The notes: generated by a model from the letters alone, not told the origin. Positions 25,268 through 34,363 are shown, counted from the first letter of the stretch. The stretch is 64,000 nucleotides of DNA from Bin87 sp965208015 (GCA_965208015.1 OZ242308.1:1426001-1490000); one strand, 5' to 3'. Program-made: numbers and translations.

Positions 25268-25420
25268 TCTGTTACCTCCTGGATACGCATATTCGCCGTG
25301 TTTGACTGCCAATATCCCGGCAGTGAGTTTCCTTACCGGGAATAACGGCGGCGCGTGCCGGGACGGCCGTTCCTTTGGGCACACGACGGCGGTTGGCAGC
25401 AATTCGTTAATTTGTGCGCC

Positions 25421-25449
25421 ATGCTAGCCCGAATGACTCAATTCGTCAA
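25421..25449 (-). promoter_or_regulatory. Sigma70-type promoter for module 1
   Basis: On the minus strand TTGACG (25449-25444), 17-bp spacer, TAGCAT (25426-25421). It implies an untranslated leader of about 150 bases before the DUF1800 start, which is long and might carry regulation. Confidence 0.5.
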
Positions 25450-25502
25450 TGTTTTCTATCACGAAAAGTAGCGTTCCGTTTTAGGCGGTTTGGTTGATGA
25501 TC

Positions 25503-25567
25503 CGTCACTCCGGCGAAAGCCGGAGTCCAGAAAACGCTACTGCATTCCGGCTTTTGCTGGAATGACA
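25503..25567. repeat. Interspersed palindrome family B, copy 2
   Basis: Begins CGTCACTCCGGCGAAAGCCGG and ends CTTTTGCTGGAATGACAGG, in the divergent gap between the DUF1800 operon and the first MFS gene. Confidence 0.8.
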
Positions 25568-25673
25568 GGTATGGTGCGATTGCCTTGCATCAGGACACTC
25601 CACGCGGCCCGTCCCGGCCGGGAATGGATTACAATCGGCAAGTGGTCAATCTATTGAGCGCTTTGTCGCCGCA

Positions 25674-26990
25674 ATGGCGAGTCGTACAGTTGCCGCAGGT
25701 GACGGCGTCGACGGCCGTGGGCGAACCGTGCTAGAAACCCAGGCATCCCGGAGCCGCGCCGCGTCCTACGCGGTGCGGATACTGAGTCCGTGGCGCTCGT
25801 ACAACTTCCGCTGGTATTGGACGGGTTCCGCCACGCAGGCCCTCTCCCAGGGGGCGCAGATGCTCGTGCTGAGCTGGCTGGTGCTGGAAGTCAGCGGGTC
25901 GAGCACCCAGGTAGGCTTGGTGCTTTTCCTCTACGGCTTGCCCAACGTTGGCCTGCTCATGGTCGGCGGCGTGATCGCCGACCGCATCGACCGCAAGCGT
26001 TTATTGATAACGATCCAGTTGGCGGTTGGAGCGTCGATCTCGGCGCTGGCGGCGCTGTCGCTGGCGGGGGTTATCGCGGTCTGGCACGTCTACGTCGCCG
26101 CCGCGGTGCTGGGATCGTTGCAGGCGTTGAACCAGCCGGCGCGGGTGGCGATGGTCGCCGACCTGGTGGACCAGCGCACGCTGCTGGACGCGGTGGCGCA
26201 TTTCAACGCCGCGGTGCATATCGGCAGAATCGTGGGGCCGCCGCTGGTGGGCGCGATCATCGACCACTGGAGCATCAGCGCAGCTCTGCTGGCGAACGTC
26301 GCGTGCTACGTGATCAGCGTGGTGTGTGTACTCAGGATCCGGCCCGAGCCGCGCGAATCCAGACCGGCGACCCAGCCGATATTGCGGAACTTCACCGACG
26401 GAATGGTCCAAATCTGGCGCTCGCCGGTGTTGCTAACCGTCCTCGTGCTGGCCTGCGCGTGGGGCGGATTCGGCATGAGCCACCTGGCCGTGATCCCGCC
26501 TTTTGCCAAAGAACATCTGGGAACCGAAGCTTCGGGGGCCGGCCTGCTGTTGCTGGCATCCGGCGTCGGTTCTTTGGCGGGGAACCTCATCATCACTTTC
26601 ATGCATCGAGCGTGGCTATATCGTTGGCTGCTGGTCTGCCTGGTGTCTTTCTGCGCCTGCCTGACGCTGTTCGCGTGGTCGAACTGGTTCTGGGTTTCGT
26701 GGTCGCTGTTCCTGTTGGTGGGCGTTTTGAGCCTGGGAACCGTCTGGCCTCTGGCCACCACCATCCTGCAGTTGTCGGCGCCCGGCGAGATACGGGGGCG
26801 GGTGATGGGGGTGCTCCACTTCACGCCGGGCTTCCATAACTTGGGCGCGCTGCCGCTGGCCGCGGCTGCCGGTTGGGTGGGCTGGTCCGCCGCCATTGGC
26901 ATAGCCGCCGGTCTGTGCCTGCTGGTCACGCTGTGGTTCGGCCTGGGGAGGGCGGCAGGTCGACAACTGGCCTCGACCCCTGCCGGGTAG
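25674..26990 (+). CDS. MFS transporter (MFS_3/EntS-like exporter)
   Basis: A 438-residue major facilitator with about 12 hydrophobic segments after a roughly 35-residue polar N-terminus. The cytoplasmic loop between TM2 and TM3 has GGVIADRIDRKRLL, the MFS motif A, and its echo GEIRGRVMGV lies after TM10, as in the MFS_3 group including enterobactin exporter EntS. It is expected to export a small molecule using the proton gradient. The start at 25674 is the first ATG; an internal start is possible because the N-terminus is Arg-rich and unconserved. It faces the next MFS gene convergently. Confidence 0.87.
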   Translation: MASRTVAAGDGVDGRGRTVLETQASRSRAASYAVRILSPWRSYNFRWYWTGSATQALSQGAQMLVLSWLVLEVSGSSTQVGLVLFLYGLPNVGLLMVGGVIADRIDRKRLLITIQLAVGASISALAALSLAGVIAVWHVYVAAAVLGSLQALNQPARVAMVADLVDQRTLLDAVAHFNAAVHIGRIVGPPLVGAIIDHWSISAALLANVACYVISVVCVLRIRPEPRESRPATQPILRNFTDGMVQIWRSPVLLTVLVLACAWGGFGMSHLAVIPPFAKEHLGTEASGAGLLLLASGVGSLAGNLIITFMHRAWLYRWLLVCLVSFCACLTLFAWSNWFWVSWSLFLLVGVLSLGTVWPLATTILQLSAPGEIRGRVMGVLHFTPGFHNLGALPLAAAAGWVGWSAAIGIAAGLCLLVTLWFGLGRAAGRQLASTPAG

Positions 26991-27031
26991 GGAATGGGCA
27001 GTCAGGGCAAAACGGCGTATTGGGTTAACGG

Positions 27032-28438
27032 TTAGTCGTTCCCGCCGCCGGCCCCGGCAGCGGCTGCCACGGGGCGGGCCGTTCCCCGGAAGTAGATGTC
27101 TCGCCAAAAGCCGCTGGCGATGACCGTGCCCAGGACCACCAGAGTGAACGCGGCTCCCGCCACGGCCATCACGTTGCCCGCGTTCCAGAAGTCGGCCAGC
27201 CGACCGTACAGCAGGTTGGCGAACGCCATGCTCCCGCCGATGTGCATCGAATACGCCGACGAGACGCGGCCACGTATCTCGTCGGGAACCACCGACTGGA
27301 TGATGGTGTGGGTAATGGTCATGAACCCGGAGGTGCCCAACCCCATCATCACCGCTGCAATCACGGAGATGCCGGTTTGGGAAGACAGTCCCATGCCGAT
27401 GGGCGTCAGGCTGCTGGTGAAACCCAGCAGCAGGAACACCCGGCCGCGCGTCATGTGGTTAACGATCCCGCCCACGAACAGCGAGGAGAAGAGGGAGCCG
27501 ACGCCCAGCGCGGCCATGAGCGCGTAGACGTCGTTCTCGTTGAACGTGATGCCGTCGGGCGAGAGTTTCTCCAGCGCCAGCGGCGGCAGCATCGACTCGA
27601 AAGACATCACCAGCACGCAGTGGGCCAATGCGATCATCAGGATGCCGAAAACCAGCGGCGTGCTGTAGATGTAGGCGAACCCGGCGGCGACGTTGGCCCA
27701 GAACCCACGCCGGCGGTCGATGCGCCCGGTCGACACCATCTGGATGTTCAGCGCCGAGCCGAGGGCGACCAGGTAGAAGGCCGCGCAGGCCCAGAACACT
27801 ATCGCTGAGGAGCCCAGGGTCAGCACGAGGTTCTGGAGCGAGAATGAGAAACCGCCAGACCCGAAAATGGCGCTGCTGCCCACCGTAGCCGAAATTCCCA
27901 GCAGGATGGCCGGCCCCACGGCGCGTGAGCCCTGCTGCATGGCCTGGTTCAGGGCGACGGCGTTGGGCAGGCGATCCCGGTCCACCAGGTTGGGCGTCAA
28001 CGATTGAGCGGCGGTCATCTGCGTCGACCGCAGCGTTCCGTTGACTACGGCCAGCAGCACCACGTACCACGGATTGGTTACACCCGACATCACCAGCAGG
28101 GCCATCACGGACGCCTGGACTATCTGGAGGATGTACACCCGCTGCAGCAGCGTCTTGCGGGTCATCTTGTCGGCCAGGTAGCCGATGAACGGCGTGGCAA
28201 AGAACCGTGGCGACATGGCGGCGAAGGTGATCAAGCCAACCCACAAGCCCTGGGTGCCCTGCAATTCCGGGATGCTGTAAACCCACGCGCCCCGGGCTAC
28301 GATCAGGGCCCACGCGCCGCTGCTGCTGCACAGCGTGGAAAGGGCGAGAAAGCGAAAGTCCCGGAACACCAGCGCCGCAAGAAACCGATGCGCCCTCTGG
28401 GCGAAGAAGTTGGGTTGCGGCGCTGGGGGTGTGGTCAT
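27032..28438 (-). CDS. MFS transporter (MFS_3-like)
   Basis: A 468-residue major facilitator with about 12 membrane segments. FIGYLADKMTRKTLLQ is the motif A loop after TM2 and VPDEIRGRVSSAYSMH the corresponding loop in the C-terminal half. A Pro/Gln-rich N-terminus precedes FRDFRFLALSTL. It is convergent with the MFS gene at 25674 (41-bp gap); the two share the family but not close sequence. Substrate unknown. A family-C repeat follows upstream of its start. Confidence 0.87.
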   Translation of the reverse strand: MTTPPAPQPNFFAQRAHRFLAALVFRDFRFLALSTLCSSSGAWALIVARGAWVYSIPELQGTQGLWVGLITFAAMSPRFFATPFIGYLADKMTRKTLLQRVYILQIVQASVMALLVMSGVTNPWYVVLLAVVNGTLRSTQMTAAQSLTPNLVDRDRLPNAVALNQAMQQGSRAVGPAILLGISATVGSSAIFGSGGFSFSLQNLVLTLGSSAIVFWACAAFYLVALGSALNIQMVSTGRIDRRRGFWANVAAGFAYIYSTPLVFGILMIALAHCVLVMSFESMLPPLALEKLSPDGITFNENDVYALMAALGVGSLFSSLFVGGIVNHMTRGRVFLLLGFTSSLTPIGMGLSSQTGISVIAAVMMGLGTSGFMTITHTIIQSVVPDEIRGRVSSAYSMHIGGSMAFANLLYGRLADFWNAGNVMAVAGAAFTLVVLGTVIASGFWRDIYFRGTARPVAAAAGAGGGND

Positions 28439-28511
28439 TTAGCGTTCCTTGCTGCGCCAGTTAATGCGTCGGTCACTGGCGCATTGTAAAGCAATACTCC
28501 GTTTGGAAATC

Positions 28512-28619
28512 GTCAGAATCAGGATTCTCAGGATTTTTGGATTGACAGGATTAAAACCATTTCAGGCAGATCATTACCAATCCTGCCAATCCATAAATCC
28601 GACAAATCCTGATTCTGAC
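28512..28619. repeat. Interspersed palindrome family C, copy 3
   Basis: Begins GTCAGAATCAGGATTCTC and ends GACAAATCCTGATTCTGAC, filling the space between the MFS and the BNR propeller genes. Confidence 0.86.
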
Positions 28620-28626
28620 TAATGGC

Positions 28627-29598
28627 TCAGTTGGGCACCCACACCACGGCGCCCACCTCGGTGAACTCCCGGTTCACCTTGACCCACGAGTCGCCCGCGT
28701 CGTCGCTGGAGTACAGCTCGCCCATGAGGCTGGAGGCCACCACGAAATCGGGATCGGCCGGATGAGTGGCGAACTGCCAGATGTTGGAATTGGGCTCCAC
28801 CGGCAGCGGCCGGCGCTCCCAAGTGTGGCCCGCATCCGTTGAGCGCTGGATAGCGCCCGCCCCACCGATGGCCGTGTCGCCAACGCCAGCGAATATCACG
28901 CTGGGGTTGTCGGGCTTCACGGCGATGCCGCGACTGTAGGGCAGGACAAACTGATCGGTAGTCACAACCGACTGCCAGCTTTCGCCCATATCCGTGGTCG
29001 CGTAGATTTCCCGTGGAGTGCTGGCCAGAACCCGGTTGGGCTCGCCCAGCCCAATGGCCATGCCGTGGATGTCCGGGTGGACGCCGCCCTCAACGTGGGT
29101 CCAGGTGTCCCCGCTGTCCAGGCTGCGGTAGACGCCGTCCACTTCAACGCCGGCCCAGACGGTGCGGTGATCCTTGGGGTCCACCATCAGCATGGTCACC
29201 ATGGGCGGCCCGATGTGACATTCTTGCGCCATCTGCACGGAAAGCTTGGACCAGCTTGCCCCACCGTCCTGAGACCGGAACAGCGCCGCCGGCTTGATGC
29301 CGACGAAAATGGTGTCAGTGTCCTCGGGATCGATGGCGATGGACCAGATGGGCACGCCGTCCATGGGCGACCAGAGTTTCTCCCACGACGCTCCCTTGTC
29401 CTCGCTGCGGTAGATGCCGTTGTCCGCGCCGGCCAGTATGCGGCTGGGGTTGTCCGGATACACCGCCATGGCCCGCACCTGGCTGCCCAGCGGGAACGGG
29501 TCGCGGATCCGGGTCCAGTTTTCACCCCCGTCGGGGCTGTGCCAAACGCCGCCACCGAATCCGGTGGCGCCCACGCAGATGTTGTAATTCTTGCTCAT
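28627..29598 (-). CDS. BNR/sortilin-like beta-propeller protein
   Basis: A 323-residue propeller with repeated Asp-box motifs (S-x-D-x-G-x-x-W): HSPDGGENWTRI, RSEDKGASWEKL, RSQDGGASWSKL, RSLDSGDTWTHV, RSTDAGHTWERR and SSDDAGDSWVKV. This is the VPS10/Ycf48-like arrangement also seen in sialidases, but no sialidase active-site Arg triad or signal peptide is evident. The ATG at 29598 is preceded by GAGGAGG. The two genes upstream encode a lactonase-type propeller and a glyoxalase-fold protein on the same strand. Role unknown, probably protein or ligand binding. Confidence 0.85.
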   Translation of the reverse strand: MSKNYNICVGATGFGGGVWHSPDGGENWTRIRDPFPLGSQVRAMAVYPDNPSRILAGADNGIYRSEDKGASWEKLWSPMDGVPIWSIAIDPEDTDTIFVGIKPAALFRSQDGGASWSKLSVQMAQECHIGPPMVTMLMVDPKDHRTVWAGVEVDGVYRSLDSGDTWTHVEGGVHPDIHGMAIGLGEPNRVLASTPREIYATTDMGESWQSVVTTDQFVLPYSRGIAVKPDNPSVIFAGVGDTAIGGAGAIQRSTDAGHTWERRPLPVEPNSNIWQFATHPADPDFVVASSLMGELYSSDDAGDSWVKVNREFTEVGAVVWVPN

Positions 29599-29621
29599 AG
29601 TGATTGCCTCCTCGTCAAGCC

Positions 29622-29716
29622 CGTCGTACCGGCTTTTGCCGGTATCCAGAAATATTGCCTCGTTGACGTTGACCGATTCGCAGCTTCCTGGATTCCTGCG
29701 CAAGCAGGAATGGCGG
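29622..29716. repeat. Interspersed palindrome family B, copy 3
   Basis: Left arm CGTCGTACCGGCTTTTGCCGG and right arm GATTCCTGCGCAAGCAGGAAT, separated by about 45 bp, between the two propeller genes. Confidence 0.78.
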
Positions 29717-29736
29717 TTGTTAATGCCGCCGCGACG

Positions 29737-30759
29737 CTATCCGGGCAGTTCGGTGATGGAAATCCAGCCTGGCCCTTCTCCCAGCGGATGCGTGCCTACA
29801 CGAGACAATTCACCCGAGTCCCCGACACCAAAGATGGCCATTTGCCCCGAGTCCTGCCCCGCGGAGTACGCGAATTTGTCCTGGAGGTCCAGGCACAGGG
29901 CGTTCGGCCTTGGCTCGGACTGCACGATGCCGTTCGACGACAATACGCCGGTCGATGCGTCCACGGTGTAGCAGGCGATGCTGTCGTGGCCCCGGTTGGG
30001 CGCGTACAGGAACCGGCCCGACGATGTTATCTGGATCTGGGAGCAGGTGTTGCGCTCGCTGAACCCTTCCGGCGGCAGGGTGGTTACGGTCTGGAACAGT
30101 GACAACGTGCCGTCGGAGGTATCCAGGTTGTACGCGCTCACGCTGCACCCCTGCTCGTTGGAGAAGTAGAGCACGTCCAGCGAGGGATGGAAGCAGAAAT
30201 GGCGCGGCCCCAGGAACTCCTCCGGGTCCACGGTGGCTGGCGAGTTTGGCGTGATGTGTCCTGTGTCCTCGTCGAAGCGGAACTGCCAGATCGAGTTCGG
30301 GCCGTTGCCCGCGATGTGCGGCACAAAGGCGTAGGCGTTGGTCGGGTCGGTCTGCATGGCGTGGGCGCCGGTGGCCGTTTCCAGCGATACGACGGGATCA
30401 CCGCCCACCGAACCGTCATCGCCAATGGGATGCACCGCAACGCGGGCTCCCTGGTAGTAGGACGACAGCACGAACCGGCCGCGCCGGTCGGTGGCCACGT
30501 AAACGGGCCAAGCGTCGAGCGGGACCGAGCCGTTCTGGGTCAGGCCTCCGTTGGCCTGGTCGATCTCAAAACTCACCAGCTGGGTGATCTCGCGGCAGCC
30601 GACGTAAAGGAACCGGCGGTCGGGGCTGATGGCCATGGTGAACGGGCCACCGTCAACGGCCACGTCAGTTTTCAGGGTCATACCGCCGGTGTCGGGGTCG
30701 ATGGCGAAGACCGAGATCTTGTTGTCTCCCTGGACGGCGACGTACATGTAGTAAGCCAT
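29737..30759 (-). CDS. Lactonase-family seven-bladed propeller (Pgl/YbhE-like)
   Basis: A 340-residue protein of the lactonase / 6-phosphogluconolactonase (YbhE) family. Typical repeats: YVAVQGDNKISVFAIDPDTG at the N-terminus, SPDRRFLYVGCREITQLVSF, HFCFHPSLDVLYFSNE and SSGRFLYAPNRGHDSIACYT, in which the last is the most conserved stretch of the family. It would hydrolyse sugar or muconate lactones in the cytoplasm. Start ATG 30759, 48 bp after the glyoxalase-like gene upstream, so likely cotranscribed. The exact lactone is unknown; lactone hydrolysis fits the aromatic/sugar-acid catabolic setting. Confidence 0.86.
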   Translation of the reverse strand: MAYYMYVAVQGDNKISVFAIDPDTGGMTLKTDVAVDGGPFTMAISPDRRFLYVGCREITQLVSFEIDQANGGLTQNGSVPLDAWPVYVATDRRGRFVLSSYYQGARVAVHPIGDDGSVGGDPVVSLETATGAHAMQTDPTNAYAFVPHIAGNGPNSIWQFRFDEDTGHITPNSPATVDPEEFLGPRHFCFHPSLDVLYFSNEQGCSVSAYNLDTSDGTLSLFQTVTTLPPEGFSERNTCSQIQITSSGRFLYAPNRGHDSIACYTVDASTGVLSSNGIVQSEPRPNALCLDLQDKFAYSAGQDSGQMAIFGVGDSGELSRVGTHPLGEGPGWISITELPG

Positions 30760-30807
30760 GATTGTTTCCTCCCGGACGAAATGTTCAGAGCACGAAATGC
30801 GTCCGCG

Positions 30808-31263
30808 TTACCCTGTGGCCGGCCCGAACCCGGGGTGCCGCGCCCACACCATCCCCTCAGGATCGTGCGCGATTTCGACCGCATTCCCCTTGGAATCCCG
30901 CAGACCCATCGGATGCTGCACCAGCTCGATCATGTTGCCGTCGGGATCATTGATGTAAGTGGAATGGACGTCGGCATACGCTCGGACCGATGGCGGGGTG
31001 TACTCCACGCCCAGCGCGTCCAGGTTTGCGATCATCTCGTCCCAATCATGGATTTCCACGGCGAAATGTCCCGACGGGTTGGGGGTGGGGGTGAAGGTGC
31101 TGTGGATTTCGCCGTTGCCGATGCGCAGTTGCAGTTGGCGCTGGTTGAGTTCGGGCCCGCGATCCAGGAATTCCGCGCCCAGCACCTTCTCGTACCAGTC
31201 CCGGCTGCGCTCTTTGTCACTGATCTGGATGTTGATGTGCTGAATCATCGTAACTCGCGACAT
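30808..31263 (-). CDS. Glyoxalase/bleomycin resistance/dioxygenase (VOC) superfamily protein
   Basis: A 151-residue VOC-fold protein. Metal-ligand positions appear as His in MIQHINIQISD, His in SGHFAVEIHD and Glu in NMIELVQHP. It could be a lyase, isomerase or small extradiol-type enzyme. The ATG at 31263 (MSRVTMIQH) sits behind a strong AAGGAGG; the upstream open frame is unconserved. It heads a probable operon with the lactonase propeller gene. Confidence 0.83.
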   Translation of the reverse strand: MSRVTMIQHINIQISDKERSRDWYEKVLGAEFLDRGPELNQRQLQLRIGNGEIHSTFTPTPNPSGHFAVEIHDWDEMIANLDALGVEYTPPSVRAYADVHSTYINDPDGNMIELVQHPMGLRDSKGNAVEIAHDPEGMVWARHPGFGPATG

Positions 31264-31365
31264 GACCGACCTCCTTTTCGTGACTGTTCTGCTAATTTGT
31301 TCAGGATTGCAACCAGTCTTGCGCTGTGACCGCAAGTATAGCATCAGGCGCTCCCGCGCCAGCCT

Positions 31366-31402
31366 GTAAAAACAAGAGAGGCCCGGCTACTGAACCGGGC
31401 CC
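31366..31402 (-). terminator. Rho-independent terminator after the esterase-like gene
   Basis: Stem GGCCCGG/CCGGGCC (31380-31386 with 31395-31401) around an 8-base loop. On the minus strand it is followed by CTCTCTTGTTTTTACAG, a T-rich tract. It follows the stop of the gene at 31439 by about 37 bp. Confidence 0.8.
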
Positions 31403-31438
31403 CTATAAGATTGATCGCGCTGCCGACAATGGATCGGG

Positions 31439-32314
31439 CTAACCCAGGTGCCGCCGGATGAACGCCGTCATCCGCTCCAGAGTCTCCTGCGCGTCCGCAG
31501 TCGTCGGGTCCTCCAGCAGCCGGTCACCCGCGCCCTCGAAGATCTTCACGTCGATTTTCCCGCCGGCCTTGCGGTACTGGGCGATAAACTCGTCCAGGTC
31601 CGGCCGCGGATGGGCGTCCTCGTAGGAGCGTGCCAGGCACAACGTCGGGGGCAGTTCCATCCGCTCGCCGGCGGCGAGTGCGCGGGCCGGCGCGGCCTCG
31701 GCCATGGCTTCTTGGATCACCCAGTACTGGTCGTGATTCGGTCCGACTCGCTCGGCCATACCGGGAGGCGGGGTCACGTCATCCCGCAGACCCTTGGCGT
31801 ACAGATAGCGCCCCAGCGGGTCGATTACCGGAGACACCATTATCACGCAGCCCAGCGTGCCGTCCAGTGCTGAGGCCCCGTTGGAGAACGGGAGCGCGGA
31901 GTAGCGCGGGTCGTTCGGGCGCATGCCCAATAGCATGGCCTGGTGCGCGCCGCTGGAGGTGCCCATGGCCCCGACCTTGCCGGGGATGCCGTTCCATGAC
32001 GCCGCCTGACTCTTGCACCAGCGGATTCCGTAGTGGATGTCCGCAAAGGACGCCGGATACGACGCCACGGGCGGGACCCGGAAATCCAGCGCCGCCACGA
32101 TTACGCCGTTCCGGGCCAGCGCCTCGTTAGCGAGGTTGCCGTTCAGGCGGTCTCCCCGCACCCAGGCGCCGCCGTGGAGCTCGACCATGATCGGAAACGG
32201 CCCTTCCCCGCGAGGCCGGAACAGTCGCGCCAGCAGGGGAGTGTCGCCGTGCCGGAGATATTCCACGTCTTCGATGTCTACTTCGTAGGTTGTCGACTGT
32301 TTACTGATGACCAT
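31439..32314 (-). CDS. Alpha/beta-hydrolase fold-3 (HSL-like esterase) with altered catalytic His
   Basis: A 291-residue alpha/beta hydrolase resembling hormone-sensitive-lipase-type esterases. The oxyanion hole is VELHGGAWVRGD and the nucleophile elbow is AMGTSSGAH. The C-terminal place where the catalytic His is normally found (G-x-x-H-x-F) reads FEGAGDRLLED, so His is replaced by Asp. Either another His serves (SYEDAHPRPD is nearby) or the enzyme is inactive as an esterase. It begins 36 bp after the racemase-like gene upstream and ends before a terminator; the two probably form one transcript. Confidence 0.78.
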   Translation of the reverse strand: MVISKQSTTYEVDIEDVEYLRHGDTPLLARLFRPRGEGPFPIMVELHGGAWVRGDRLNGNLANEALARNGVIVAALDFRVPPVASYPASFADIHYGIRWCKSQAASWNGIPGKVGAMGTSSGAHQAMLLGMRPNDPRYSALPFSNGASALDGTLGCVIMVSPVIDPLGRYLYAKGLRDDVTPPPGMAERVGPNHDQYWVIQEAMAEAAPARALAAGERMELPPTLCLARSYEDAHPRPDLDEFIAQYRKAGGKIDVKIFEGAGDRLLEDPTTADAQETLERMTAFIRRHLG

Positions 32315-32350
32315 GTGAAAACCTCGCAGTGCGCCGTTTTGAATTTACCT

Positions 32351-33175
32351 TTATTCCAGGTTCCTCAACAGGCTGCCGAAGCCGTCTATGGGCTTCGTCC
32401 AACCGAGCCGTCTGAGGGCCATCCAAATGGAAGCCTGGTTGACGGTGACGACGGTCTTGCCGGTCCTCTGCTCCAGTTCTTCCGCGGTGTCCAGGGCGCG
32501 CCAGGCGGTGCCGGGCAGGAAGATGGTGTCGGCGTCCTCTTTGGCCACCGTGAGCACGAAGTCGATGATGGCGTGGGGCGGGTCCATGTCGATTTCCCGG
32601 GGGTTCATGGAGTCCTGCATCCACGGCTCGCCGTCGGCGCTGAGCACCTCGAACCCGGCCTCTTCCATCAGGGGCTTGAGGCGGTTGCGCAGGTGATAGT
32701 TGCGGTACGGGCCGGCGATGCTCAGCTTGCGGCTGCCCATGTGACGCAAAGCGGCGATGCACGAGCCCACGGCGGTCACCGACTGGATGCCGCTGGCGTC
32801 GTGCATGATCTTGGCCATCATTTCGTCGTAGGCCATGTACCCCTTGTGCCAAGTGCCGGAGGTGCACGCGTAGACCAGGACGTCGGGCCCGATGTTGGAC
32901 AGCGCGCTGGCGCCCCGGGCCACGTCTTCGTTCATCTTCCCAACGTCAAACCCGAACAGCGCCCAGTCGATTTCGTTGGCTTCGGCGCTGGTCATGCTGA
33001 GGCGATGACCGGAGTTGGTGGAGGTGTCCGGCTGGCTTCCCCACGCGCCGTTCCACATGCGCTCGAAGTGCACCGTGATTTCCGGCGGCACCACCCGATA
33101 GAAGTCGGGTTCGACCACCGGATTGGTGGCGGGAACCAGGGCCCCGATCCGCTGAGTGTTGGTCAGATTTGCCAT
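32351..33175 (-). CDS. Asp/Glu racemase-superfamily protein (maleate isomerase/arylmalonate decarboxylase-like)
   Basis: A 274-residue protein of the maleate cis-trans isomerase / arylmalonate decarboxylase branch. The first catalytic Cys is C104 in VYACTSGTW. The second Cys, expected in an S-C-T-N type motif, is replaced: IFLPGTAWRAL at 218-226. A single-Cys arrangement is typical of decarboxylases rather than isomerases or racemases, so decarboxylation or another one-base chemistry is more likely. It precedes the esterase-like gene by 36 bp on the same strand and is divergent from the Gfo/Idh gene at 33304. Confidence 0.8.
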   Translation of the reverse strand: MANLTNTQRIGALVPATNPVVEPDFYRVVPPEITVHFERMWNGAWGSQPDTSTNSGHRLSMTSAEANEIDWALFGFDVGKMNEDVARGASALSNIGPDVLVYACTSGTWHKGYMAYDEMMAKIMHDASGIQSVTAVGSCIAALRHMGSRKLSIAGPYRNYHLRNRLKPLMEEAGFEVLSADGEPWMQDSMNPREIDMDPPHAIIDFVLTVAKEDADTIFLPGTAWRALDTAEELEQRTGKTVVTVNQASIWMALRRLGWTKPIDGFGSLLRNLE

Positions 33176-33303
33176 GTTTCGCTGCTCCAGGCCAGTTTCG
33201 GGCGTATTATACAGCCCGCATTATGCACGAGATGGCTGCTTGGGCCTAATGCCGCGACCGGCGAATAGCCGAAAAGCGCCAACGATCGTCGAGGAGGCAA
33301 ACC

Positions 33304-34341
33304 ATGGCTGAAGTACCGATCCGGGTGGGATTGATTGGCGCGGGCGGGAACGTGCGCAACCGGCATATTCCCGGCTTTCAGGGGGTGGAGGATTGCGAAC
33401 TCGTGGCCGTGGCCAACCGGACCGTCCAGTCGGGCCGGGTGGTGGCGGACCAGTTCAACATTCCCAAGGTTTACGGCCACTGGCGTGAGGTGCTGGAGGA
33501 CGACGAGGTCAACGCCGTCTGCATCGGCACCTGGCCGTACATGCACCGCACCATGACGCTGGCCGCCCTCGAAGCCGGCAAGCACGTGCTCACCGAGGCG
33601 CGGATGGCCAACGACGCGGCCGAGGCCCGGGACATGCTGGCCGCCTCCCGGGCGCACCCACACCTGGTGTGTCAGCTCACGCCCACATCCACCAGCTACA
33701 CCATCGACAACGTCATCAAGCGGCTGATTGACGAGGGTCACCTGGGCGAATTGCTGTCGGTGGACTTCACGTCCCTGCAGAACAACTTCGCCGACTTCGA
33801 CAGCCCCGTGCACTGGCGGCAGGACCGCGCTCTCAGCGGGTACAACACCCTCAACATCGGCGCCTCCTACGAGTCCATGATGCGCTGGCTAGGGCGAGGC
33901 ACCCGGGTGATGGCAATGGGCAAGGTTCACGTGCCCTACCGCCGGGACGACAGCGGACATCTCACCTCGGTAAGCATCCCCGACCACATCGACATACTCT
34001 ACGAGCTGGCCAACGGAGCACAGGTGCACATGCAGATGAGCGCCACTTCCGGGCTGAACCGGGGCAGCCAGATCTGGATTTTTGGCACCGAGGGGACCAT
34101 CCACGTGGACACGCAGCGCCAGGTCTGGGCCGGCAAGCGGGGCGATGCGGAGCTAACCGAGGTGCCCAACCCGCCGGAGACGCAGGCCAGGTACCGGGTC
34201 GAGGAGCAGTTCACCAACGCCATCCGCGGTACCGAGACCGTGGACATGGTGGCCTTCGAGACCGGCGTGCATTACATGGAGTGGACCGAGGCCGTCGGCC
34301 GCAGCGCGATGACGGGCCAGGCCGTGCACCTGCCCTTGTAG
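33304..34341 (+). CDS. Gfo/Idh/MocA-family oxidoreductase
   Basis: A 345-residue NAD(P)-binding oxidoreductase. The Rossmann motif is LIGAGGNVRNRHIPGF; the position of the family EKP motif reads LTEARMAN, so the usual Lys is replaced. Substrates in this family are mostly sugars and inositols oxidised at a hydroxyl group. The ATG at 33304 follows GAGGAGG. The CYTH gene starts 22 bp after its stop, suggesting a shared transcript. ThuA, a common partner of this family, is encoded 22 kb away. Confidence 0.85.
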   Translation: MAEVPIRVGLIGAGGNVRNRHIPGFQGVEDCELVAVANRTVQSGRVVADQFNIPKVYGHWREVLEDDEVNAVCIGTWPYMHRTMTLAALEAGKHVLTEARMANDAAEARDMLAASRAHPHLVCQLTPTSTSYTIDNVIKRLIDEGHLGELLSVDFTSLQNNFADFDSPVHWRQDRALSGYNTLNIGASYESMMRWLGRGTRVMAMGKVHVPYRRDDSGHLTSVSIPDHIDILYELANGAQVHMQMSATSGLNRGSQIWIFGTEGTIHVDTQRQVWAGKRGDAELTEVPNPPETQARYRVEEQFTNAIRGTETVDMVAFETGVHYMEWTEAVGRSAMTGQAVHLPL

Positions 34342-34363
34342 GCCGGATCGCCCGAGGAACCAC

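Noticed and set aside
22817..25345. An 842-codon open frame on the plus strand opposite both DUF1501 and DUF1800 genes
   Set aside because: It is antisense to two well-supported family proteins with good ribosome sites. Long antisense frames are expected in high-GC coding sequence, and the translation is low-complexity Val/Gly/His-rich.
33163..33813. Minus-strand frame overlapping the Gfo/Idh gene
   Set aside because: The plus-strand product is a clear oxidoreductase with GAGGAGG; the minus frame has no recognisable domain.
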